Source of the DNA: Siphonodentalium dalli
Lineage: Eukaryota > Mollusca > Scaphopoda > Gadilida > Siphonodentaliidae
Assembly (NCBI GenBank): GCA_032622095.1
Contig: CP136069.1
Span: 121,822,126 to 121,886,125 of the forward strand
Direction of reading: 5' to 3'
Length of the DNA stretch: 64,000 nucleotides
The notes beneath the pieces are model-generated. The model was not told where the DNA came from. It made no database searches and saw nothing but the letters and a program-made list of their open reading frames with translations. Within the stretch, counting starts at the first letter, position 1; every line of letters begins with the position of its first letter. Positions 11,901-23,900 of the stretch are shown piece by piece. A program made the position numbers and the translations under genes.

Positions 11901-14900
11901 TGTAATACGGAGGGTACAAATTCCATATACCGGTTAAACTGGGACCATTCTGTTGATTAATACTTAAAGCTGGGGAATGTTATAATTCGAACAAGAGCAA
12001 TATAGTTATGATAAAATGCAACCAGAACACTCATTATTGATTTACAACCCATGTTGTTCATGTAGGGGTAAACCTCATTTACCAGAACGCATACGACCAT
12101 TGTTTTGTTTTCAAATCCACTTGTCAGAGAATCCCCATTCACAAGACACTCAGCAAATATTATGCCACAAAGTAATCCAAAAATAAATGAACAAGTAATT
12201 TAATTGCATGATATTTGTGAAGTAACGTATGACATTGAATTACATGTAATGCCAAAATAGACCCATTACAATCTTACACTACTGTTCATTACTTAAGAAA
12301 AAGTAATGCATTTTAATCCATTACCATTATTCATCACCCAAGCAATGGTCACTACGTCTCAAAAATGCGTTACCACTTACCACAAATACATATTTTAAAA
12401 ACGAGTTGACGGCGGCCATTTATGAACTACATGTCTTCATTTTCCAGCTTGCCAACATTGTTTTGTTGGGGGATTTAGATGAGAAAATACCTCTACAACG
12501 TATAAACAACTATCATAAACTTCTGAAAGAGAAATGCCCGTATAATTCACTTTTCTTGTTTCAATAACCCGATTAGGGCAAATTTCGCATTAACAACTGT
12601 GCAGTTGTACATATCTCACACAGGGCCGTAAACTAATGGGTGCAGGGTGTGACCACCCCAATAAATCAGACACTGCCTTCGACGAACAGTTGTCGGGCAG
12701 ATACATTGGAATTTTTGGCATATGAGGAGGGTGTTGCCCGACATAATTGTAAACTAGTATGTCTGGAGTAAACGTAAGAGAGTGGTGCCCAGCAGAGACC
12801 TATATAGTAAAGTTATATATAGCAGAGCAATAGAATATCCACAGTAAGTTGGCTCTATTTGTGTTGTTCAGTTCGGCAGGCATGTCAAATAGTTTTGCTT
12901 GTCATACACTACTGTATCTATTTAACATAAGAAACTTTAGATGGAGCTATTAAAATGTCACTAAATAACCTCCAGTGGAGCCGGTACCAGGAACTATCTT
13001 GTCCAACTGACTGCTATATAAGGATGAGAATAGCAGCAAACACAAACACACCACATATCACCACCATGTATGTGTTATGGCCATCACCAACATTGTATTT
13101 GTCCAAATGTTAATGGGAGAGGGCGGATGTAAGTTGTCAAAATTTGTGACTCGATCCCTGGTGTAATATCAAATTACAATATAATATGTTCAAACAAAAA
13201 TAACTGACTGCATGACAACGAATGGGGTGTCTTGAATTTCTTAGCAAAAACATCAAATTCTTAGAAATCATTGTAACGGCAGATTAGTCACAGGCGATAG
13301 TATAATTCGGTCCACTTATATAGTATATGTGATAATTGATGGGACAGAAAATAATCTTCATTCAATAACAAATTATTCACGACGTACAAGCGTTTACAAA
13401 TGAGGCCATGAATTCAAAGAAATCAAACTATTGGCAAATATATATTGGCAGGGTGAAGTCTAACCACCCTGATATTTTGGTGGCGTTACGGACCAGATCT
13501 CGTGGCATACAGTTCGGCTTTCTTGAAGCACATAGAGCGAACATGGTGTGGTCATAGCTTTTGAGAGCACGTCAGTAAATCAATACATTGGGAACTATAT
13601 ATCCTATATATTCAGACATGAGACTACGTTAATAACCGCTTCATGTGATATTAAATCGTAAGAACTGCCGGAATATTATAGTATAATCCAATAAACCATA
13701 TCATCAAAACGTATGAAGTCAATGCATGGAATCGATCCTGTTTCCCAAACATACTTACACAGGAGTTATCTCCATAGTGGCGAATTAACGGGTGCATTAT
13801 AAACGTCTAGCTAACCAATATTTATGTCTTCCCTGAGAGAGTTTCTGGCGATAATAGATGACGTTTTGCCAAACAATATCCGATAGCCGTTCGAGGAAAT
13901 ATATCATTGCTCATATTGTACTTGTTCGACTTCCAATGCCAATTGCTCCACGACAATTTGGCTAAGTAACACTGTTTCAGACTGTGTTTCCAGTGAATGT
14001 ATCATAACGCCAACATGGCCTATATACGCTATACATATGAATTTGTGACATCACAAATTATATATATATGTTGATAAAACGATCATGCGATTTTGAGCAA
14101 TCGGAGAAATTCGGTCATAGTAGTATTTAATGATTGATTAACTGTATTTATCATTTGATAATGATACGAATTTCATGATCCATATGAAGATGTTTCATCT
14201 GCGATCGTTAATTACACTTAGTGTATGGTCAAATTAGATTCGATATTATTAGATCTATTTATAAATAAAAATGCCCTTCGTGGTAACAGATCAAAGCTCT
14301 ACCGATACATATGTCCGATGTTATTGTTTTAGTAATCCTATAAGCGATCCAGAAAATAAAAGATGACTTAAATTTACTACGTCGACCTCCAATTCAAATT
14401 GACCGACGAATATAACCACGTAGCTAATCACATTGAGCGCTGGCTTTCCAATTTTAGCTCAACTTGATGAAGTAAAGTTTGAGCTATTGTCATGTGCGTC
14501 GGGAAGTCTGTCCGTCAACAGTTTCCTTTGGCACACCATACAAGCCACACTCCTTATCCGACCATCACCAAACAAAACGGATCATTGGGGTGGGCTCTAG
14601 ATGGGAGCTATTTTTCGGAATTGCCTTGAAAAACAAAACCGCCAGCAGCCATTTTAATCTTCACTATTGAATCTATTTTCACACCATCCAGCACACATTA
14701 ATTCAGTGGAATGTTTAGGGGAAATGCGTGCTATTGAATTTGAACGACTTTCAATGAATCTTTGCAAGATAAATCGTTCGGCCTGCCCTACAGCCAACAT
14801 GTTAATCTGATTGATCCCAAACTTCGCATTGCTCTCCGTGTTGAATTCTACTAGACTACTAGTATTACTTAATATTTCAGCATTCCGCATTCCTTGTCGC

Positions 14901-17900
14901 TCCATAGTCCAAGTCTTCTCGTACTAAAACCAGCTAAGATATTGGGATGGCGAGATGCTGGATTTTAGTCCGAGTTCGCCTCCATATGCGTTTTATAACA
15001 CGAGTTAAGCGTTTGTGACCCGCTCAAATAAAACCACAATTATATGAAATAAAATATCAAAATTGCGACCAATAAACGGATTTTTTCCGCAGAAGACATG
15101 ATATTTGATCTGAAACCCACATCGGTTGTGAATTGAAAGCGGTAATTTAATGTGAAAAGAGACATTTACCACAGTGTTGACATATTTTTAAAAGTATGCG
15201 AACTCAGTTGACCTCACGAACTGTGTTCGGCATTTTCCGATGAAAATATTCCGTAGATTTTCGACTAACCACGCACATGACGATGAATTATTCATTGTAA
15301 TCGTAATTATGTGTGTCAATAAATAATAAATAAATAGATGAAGTAAACGTTGAAGATATAAATGTAATACATTAAATAAATTACGGGAACTACAACCCTC
15401 TCACAGTTTAAAGAGTGTGTCAGACTGGAATTATACAGCCAACTTAAAGATAAAGAAGAGGAAATTTTTGTGTGGACATAAACTTTAAAGCAAATCAACA
15501 CCCTTTCATATGCTCTATCCGTTTTCATCTGTATTTCATACAGCTGAAGTATTTTTATCCCAAATACACATTTTAGTGCATTCATCCAGGGGAGGTATGT
15601 GGATTCTGTGTTGGAGTAAGCTCACTCGGCCACCATTTGATAAGGGGGCCCTTTGCTTATAATATCTTTGTAGAGGGCTGCGAAAACAAAACAGAAGCCA
15701 TAGACACCTTCTGGCTCTGCAGAAATTGCTCGGGTGCCACCTTTGGGACGCATACATGTATGCATCTCAGGGGTGACATCTGAGTAGTTTTTGTGATGAA
15801 TGCACATTGATCTGGTAGCATGGCACCAATTTGCTACATTTTATATTTTTTCTGTATTATTCACGAATGTATTTTATAGTTTTATTTTCACAATCATGTA
15901 GGTTTTACAGTTTGAACATTATTCCGGGGGGGGTCTATGGATTCTGTGTTGGAGTAAGTTCAACTCAGCCACAATTTGATAGGTGGGCTCTCTGCTTAAT
16001 ATGTTTGTAGAGGGCTGCTGAAACAAAACAGAACCCATAGACACTGCCGGTGTGGTTGCATCTCTTAATTTGCAATAATTTATGCGCAACATCTCCCACA
16101 CTTTCATTCATCAAAACATCAAAAATATAATCATATGTCATTCTTAAATGATCTTAATGATTTAAACTGGTTTTACTAGCAAACCAAGTTCGGTACCGGT
16201 AACTCTGAAATTGATCTTAACATACTTAGGAAATTTCAACACATACTTTAATAAGGAAATATATCTCTTGAAGTTATCTCTATAAACTATATTTATTCCT
16301 TTGGTCATTTGAAATTTAGAAATTGTTTGCAGATAACATCTATTAATCTGAGGACCATTCTGGAAATAAGTCTGCCCATTTATGGGACAGACTTTTCAAT
16401 GTTATCCTCGGTGCGATGGGTGAGTCTTATTACATCATAAAGACCATTTCTTTAAAGATTAATATATTATATTAAATAAATTATAATGAAATGAAACTGA
16501 AATTAATCTTTCAAATTAATGATTGACACTGTTTATATATTTTCTCATATGTTTAAAATCAGCTGTATACAATCTAAACTGTAATATCTTTTGGTCCATT
16601 CAAACTGTAGGACCTTTTGTAATATGTTTTTACATCGCACCAAATAAATCTATCTATCTATCTATAAAACAGTGTAAACACAACGAGCAATAGAATAAAT
16701 ATGGGGGCTGCCATCTTGTTTGTATCGAAATCGTCTCGGCCAAAACAAACTCCGGACTATGCCGAAGTTCTTCGGAACACTTCGGCTTTCAGTTAAAACG
16801 TAAACAAACATAAACAATGCGATGTTAGTGGCAATCAACCGGAATATTATATGTGTAATTTAACATGAAAGTTAGATTATTATACACCATTATGACCAAA
16901 AGATGTCACTATTTCCGATGTATATAGCATCATGTATTGATTTGTTAGGTAAATCGAGTAAAATACACCACAAATTCCCGCCACAAACCCTGGGCGTAAC
17001 TCGTGTTATAAAAAGCATATGGAGTTAGGGTTAGGGTTAGACTAAAATCCAGCATCTCGCCATCACAATATCTTAGCTGGTTTTAGTACGAGAAGACTTG
17101 GACTAGTCGCTCCATTGACCCGTATCAAATGGAAATTTCCCCTTTCCAGGTTGAGCTACAATGTCATTGACATTTAGATTTCAGTTGGCACTTATGTACC
17201 AACCAATCGGAGGCCACTTCCGATGTGCAACATGATTCTAATTATAATATAAATATAATAACAAGCGTCTAATTTGAAGTTCAAAAAGACGTTTATAATA
17301 AGGAGCGTTTATTCAGCACGTGCCCTGGCTTTGTAGCGGGCACTTAAGCGTGTTGATGCCGATGGATAAGCTGTCAGCTACTTTTATGTAGCCGATGTAC
17401 GTGTTGTAATTATAGAATAAGATTTTAAGTTACAAGTATGACATAAGATTTATGACCAAAAATGATTAACCGCGAAAGTGGTCTCGTCTCGGTTGGGAGT
17501 TAAAACACAGCTTCAAATTTCAACTGAAATGACAGAACCGGCGTTCCATAAATATTTACCGGGCGAAAAGTGAAGAGTACATATAGACCGGCCCCCAGTT
17601 GAGGGTAGTGTCACACGAAAGGGTAGAAATTTTGACGATATCTCTAATTATCCTTGCCCCATGGGGGTTCCAAAAACACTGAGGTATCCAGGGCGGAGCA
17701 GGTGGAAAATATATATTTTTTTACCTTTTTGGTGTTTTTGACCTGCAAATTTCAGTATAATCAGGAAAACCAATAAATAAGACAAATATTGAATAACATA
17801 TACTTGAATATCAGAAATGTATTCTATCTGGGTCGCTTAACATTTATCATTTGCAAAAAGTTATATTATCCAACAATTTTTGTGAAAATTCACGAAAATG

Positions 17901-20900
17901 CCAAAAATATGCATAAATTTCAGTGCTTTTGCAAAAATGTTTTCCAGAAGATTTCCAATAAAATTTTCATTTTTTGGTATAAAGCTCTGTGTGGTGCATC
18001 AAAAATTTCAGCAATATATACCTGATTTACTAATGTCAACATTACAAGCAATGATATCCAACAAGCCGAGATATTTCCAAAAACTTAACCCCACCCCCCC
18101 CCCCCCAAAACTTATTTTCTATCTGAAAATACCTGTCAAGTCAGTATAGCCCATTTTCGTTCCGTTTTGTTAACCAATTCAGAGTCTTATCATATATCAT
18201 GGAATTAGAATGTATCGGAGGAGGTTTTATATAATGGTAGAGAGTCTATTTTTGTTTAAATATTTGATTTTTTTGGGGTGAAATTTATTTGAAAAATTCC
18301 CATGAATGTCAGTTTATGGATACAACTGCACAGCATGCACCACAATAAGCATGAATTCACCCCCAATATCAGACATGAAATGCTATCATCATATAATCAT
18401 GTACCAGACCAGAATTAAGAAATAATGTAAAACTTAACCCTACCCCAAGATAGTGTTCTCAGTGTTCTCAATGCTTTCAATTTTATCCTATACTAAACTC
18501 GAAAGGTCGTTCATACTACTTGATAGAATTCATATAATAAATTACAATAGTTCTGCCCACAGATTATGCAATCGCATCTGTAGTTGAGTTGGCAACGGTT
18601 GCAAGTCTCCACTATTTTGCTATCATGATGGCTCATTTTGAGTGTAGAATTAAAGATTCCTCACATTGTGGAAGTGCAGAAAGATTAAGTACCTTCTGCT
18701 GATTCTCGAACTTCTGCTGGAACATTATCCGCTTAGCTTTATTCACTTTTCTCGAATGTATATAAGGCACATGCTAACACCTTGAGTGTAGTAAGCGTGT
18801 CACTGTCCAGAACCCAATTCGTTCCTACATATGCCATGACTTCCATATATTTGTATCGTCTTTCCAGCAACTTCCAGACAAGTTTTCCCCCCTTTTTGGA
18901 AGGTAATCATTACCGTGAAGGAATGGAACCCAATAAGTGCATTCTTCTATACATTATTTAGACATCTCGATATCATTGACTTGAATAACGTGCCCATTAG
19001 CATCAAAATTGATTAACTATTATCAGGGGGAAATCATTTAACGTTTCCTCCATCATGCATAAACGCAATCAAGATGGAGAACTCTGACATGACCTCTCTA
19101 TCGATTTATATATCATTGAGTTATTGTGGAAAGCAATAGGAACCCAATGTACACATGTACAAACAACCCAGTAACATACAGTCACTCCATGTATATGCAT
19201 AAACACCACACAGTGGCACACACATGACAAGATAGTCACTCACTCTATACACATACACCTGACCCATGACCATATAGTCACTCCCTGTATACCTATTCAC
19301 CACTCTCATGATCATAAGTCAATCCTTGTATTCCTATTCATCTCATCATTGGACATACGGTCAGTCCCCGCATACCTATTCGCCATGGCCAAAATATCAA
19401 TTCAAGATAAACATATACACCCCATCCATGAAATATAGTCACTTCATGTATACATATGCATCTCACCATTGGCAATATAGCCACTCGCTTTATATACGTA
19501 GCCCTCACCCATGACCATATATATCCATACTCGTGTATACATGTACACCCCACACATGCCCATACAGCCATGAGTCACCATGCAGGCACACTAGGTATAC
19601 TCATACACATGACCCATGACCATATAGTCACCCCTTGTGTACCTATTCAACACATTCATGATCATACAGTCAATCATTGTATACCTATTCACCTCACCAT
19701 TGGTCATACGTCATTTGCTCCCTGTATACATGTTCACCGAGCCCATGGCAAAATAGCCACGCAAGATATACATATATTTTCTCCCAAACAAGACCATATA
19801 ATAACTCCAGGTAAACATATGCACCTCACTAATGGCGATATAGCCACTCACTTTATACACATACCTCTCCATAACCATATACAGCCATACTTGTGTATAC
19901 CCGTACACCCTACACATGAGCATACAGCCATGCATGCACACCAGGTATACTCCTACACTTGACCATGTCCATATAGTCACTCTCTGTATACCGAATCACC
20001 ACATTCATGATCATAAAGTCAATCCTTGTATAACTGTTCACCTCACATTGGCCATGCAGTCACTCCCTGAAAACATATTCACCTCACTATTGGCCATAGA
20101 GTCACTCACTGTGTACATATTTACCACGTCAATAGTCATATAGCCACTCGATATATACATATACATCCACATGCACATGACCATCCACATGCTTGTCAAT
20201 GACCATTCAGCATACACCAGGTACACATATACACATTATGACCACTGCCATTCCATGTACACATATACATATTAGCTGCACATCTATCCATTCACCCCAC
20301 CCATGATCATACAGACAACACATGTATACATATACACCTACCTGTGACAATACAACCACACAAGGTACACCTGTACATCCCACCCATGACCATACAGTCA
20401 CTCCGTATATACATAAGCACACATATGACCATGTAGGTACTCTCGTTATTTGCATAAACCACAGCAATGTCCATTGAGCCACATTGTGTACACCTGTACT
20501 GGGTAGTCATAACCATACAACCATACAGTTACTCCATGTATACTTATTCACCTCATACATGACCATACACTCACTCCTTGCATACCTATACATCTCACCA
20601 TGGCCACCCCTTGCATGGCCATATAGCTAATCGTGTACACATATTCACATCATTCATGACCATACAATAACTCAGTTTATACATATTCACCTGACCTATG
20701 ACCACACGGTAACTCCCTGGTTGCCATCTTGACCTCCACCCTGTATCATGTTGATCAATTTTTATCCTAATAGGCCAGAATAGCCACGGATTATGATTAA
20801 TTTCAGTTCCATTTCAAAGTTCTGCCCATTTATTAAAAAAAAAAAAACCAGTATCCAAAAAGAGGTTCTCGGGGGGGGGGGGGGGGGGGGCAACAAATAA

Positions 20901-23900
20901 GGCAACTTTAAAATTTGTTATGCCCCATAAGGAAATGGGACAACCAGAATAGAACATTTAGTTGTCAATTGATTAGCTAACATGTAAAATAACCAAGTGA
21001 GTCACAATTTGCTATATTTTCGGAAACGCAGAAAATAATGTTCGGGATATATGTTAAAAATGGTGGCCATTTTGGAAGCCATTTTGAGTAATTTGGTTTA
21101 TAAACACATTAGTGTGACACATTTAAGGTAGATCCAAACAATAAACGCCTTTCATACCAAACATAGTTACATTTTACTTGAAAATTGTTGTGCCATTATT
21201 TATGTCAAGTTTGTGAGAGAAAAATCCAATATTTCTGGTAATGTCAGTGGTGACAATAGTAAAAATTAACTTAGGTGCATCAGACATGTTAGTGTTCAAT
21301 GTAAGGAAGGCAGATTAGACAATTGTATACACCAACCACAACTTGTAAGCGATTGCGGGACACGTTGGGTCAATGTCTACCATTTCCACATTTTGGCAGC
21401 CAAATATACAGTAGAATGCAGTTTTTGGGTTCCATTCCTTCACATGTAATAATTACCTTTCATCGTTGTTCCGAAATGGAAACATTTCTGTAATCAGCAA
21501 AGGGTAGTTGATCTTTCTGCACTTCCACCATGTGAGGAATCTTTAATTCTACACTCAAAACGAGCCAACATGATAGCAAAACAGTGGAGGCTTGCAACCG
21601 TCGCTAAAATCAACCACTCCCATTGTAGCACTTCATGGATGGACGGCCCATAGGCAGCCTGAGTTGTTTGAACCATTCTTCCCGTAAGATGTTGCACAGA
21701 AATTCTATTGACTGATACCATCACATTTGATGAAAGTGACAGTGAAGATAAGATTATGTAATCCGTGGGCAGAACTATTGCAATTTATTATATGAATTAT
21801 ATCAACTAGTATGAACGAGCTTTCGAGTTTAGTATTGCATAAGATTGAAAGCATTGAGAACACTATCTTGGGTAGGGTTAAGTTTTACTTTATTTCTTAA
21901 TTCTGGTCTGCTACATGATTATAGCATTTCATGTCTGACATTGGGGAAGAATTCATGCTTATTGTGGTGCATGCTGTGCAGCTGTATCCGTAAAACTGAC
22001 AGTCACAGACAGTCATGGGAATTTTTCCAAACATTTTCCCTTAAAAATAATCTAATTTTACCCAATTTACCCCCAAAAAATCAAATATTTAAACAAAATA
22101 GACTCTACCATAACATAAACCTTCTCAGATAAATACTAATTCCATGATATATGATAAGACTCTGAATTGGTTAAGAAAACGGAATCAAAACGGGCTATTC
22201 TGACTTGACAGGTATTTTCAGATAGAAAATAAGTTTAGGGGGGGTGGGTTAAGTTTTTGGAAATATCTCGGCTTGTTGGATATCATTACTTGTGATGTTG
22301 ATATTAATAAATCAGGTACATATTGCTGAAAATTATGATGCACCAGTGAGAGCTTTATACCAAAAAATGAAAATTTTATAGGAAATCTTCCGGAAAACTT
22401 TTTTGAAAAAGCACTGCAATTTATGCACTTTTTTGGCATTTTCGTGAATTTTTCACAAAAATTGTTGGATAATATAACTTTTTGCACATCACAAATGTTA
22501 AGCAACCCAGATAGAATAAATATCTGATATTCAAGTATATTTTATTTAACATTTGTCTTATTTTATTGGTTTTTCTGATTATACTGAAATTTGCAGGTCA
22601 AAAACACCAAAAAGGTCAATAAAATATATTTTCCACCTGCTCCGCCCTGGATACCTCAGTGTTTTGGAACTCCCATGGGCCAAGGATAATTGGATATAGC
22701 GTCAAAATTTCTACCCTTTCGTGTGACACTACCCTCATCTGGGGGCCGGTCTAATACTCATGATCTTAATTCGTATGTGGAATCCCAAAGGTGACCATAA
22801 GTATCCGATATGCCCAATTCGTTTTCTCATTGATTGTATTGCAGATTGTCAACTGGGATATGTACTGATGGGAAATAATATATAAATACTTTTAAAAAGC
22901 AAGCTCCCCCTGACATTTTAGATGCTATCTTCATATATGGTAATCACAATGCGATGAATCTTTACGAAATATAAGTTTTTATACATGTATGTGACCAAGC
23001 TATATTTTAACTAATAATACGGTGAGTGAATACATGCTTAAATGAACAATAATTAAATGGGAAGAGTCAATTTTCCAAAATTCACAAAATTAGTGGGTAC
23101 ACAAGAGGAAACTTGTTCCAGTACATGCGCTAGACATTTGGTTATGTTCTAATGTCAGAATTATCGGTTATTGACAGTCGGGCCTCCCCTTGGTAGCATG
23201 GCGGACATGGTTCAAATGGGAACGAGTAGTCTATAAAAGAGTGGGTAATGACACTAATCAACATGACATTCCTCATCAAATGCAAGATGAATTGGCAGTA
23301 TTGATTCCAGTGTCTGATCGTTACAATGAGGGCACGATGGATCCAAGTCTTATTGTGACCTGGGGTTTTCTAGTACAGTGGCCGAATCGAAAAGGAACTC
23401 TAGTTTACGAGATAACCTTTGCGTTTGAGCACAAGAGTCATGTTGGGTTCCATTAAATTGAATTCGTAAATGTTGTAAAGTCGTTATCAGATATATGTCA
23501 TTTTTCTACCAAAAAACATGTTTGGGGTAGAGGTAGTTAAAAGCCAGTATCTTACAACCGTTCGAAAGTTATGTCAACTTCTTTCTACGTGTGATTACCA
23601 GATAACTACTACACAATATGTTGATTAATAGTTTAACATTATTGCAATTTTTGTTTGAATAATAACGTGGTAACCAAATAGGGCGGCGTCATTGTCATAA
23701 ACGATGGGCGTGCAGTGAATATTGTGTTGGAATCATTGCCTTATGTTATCACCCAATAATTCGTCACGAATAAAGCAGTAGCTATTTACATATGTGACCC
23801 GCCATATAAAATCCAGTCGGAAGTCGGGATTTTTTTACCCTGTGCCAATGCATTCTCTTATATATGCGAGTCGACCATAGGTCGCCTCGCATATATAAGA

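Larger units (their letters stand above)
14905..17105. mobile_element. Mutator-like non-autonomous element, 2.2 kb
   Basis: Terminal inverted repeats of about 110 bp begin TAGTCCAAGTCTTCTCG on the left and end with its complement CTTGGACTA on the right. The arms match through CAGCTAAGATATTG and GATGCTGGATTTTAGT to a shared TATAACACGAGTTA. The 9-mer GTCGCTCCA flanks both ends directly (14,896-14,904 and 17,106-17,114). A 9-bp duplication and long TIRs are the Mutator signature. The interior has no transposase; it carries a direct repeat pair (15.6 and 15.9 kb) and AT-rich DNA. The right TIR contains three TTAGGG units absent from the left one. Confidence 0.85.

Noticed and set aside
17025-17041. 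Telomere or subtelomere
   Set aside because: Only about three TTAGGG units, enclosed in a transposon arm.
19456-19962. 168-codon ORF on the + strand, with comparable ORFs on the - strand, in the 42-bp array
   Set aside because: Openness follows from the 42-bp period. Frames are open on both strands, broken by stops elsewhere in the array, and there is no start context or splice logic.
17586-22751. Polinton/Maverick with long TIRs
   Set aside because: None of the expected genes (polymerase B, integrase, ATPase, capsid) is present, and the flank is TA rather than a 6-bp duplication.
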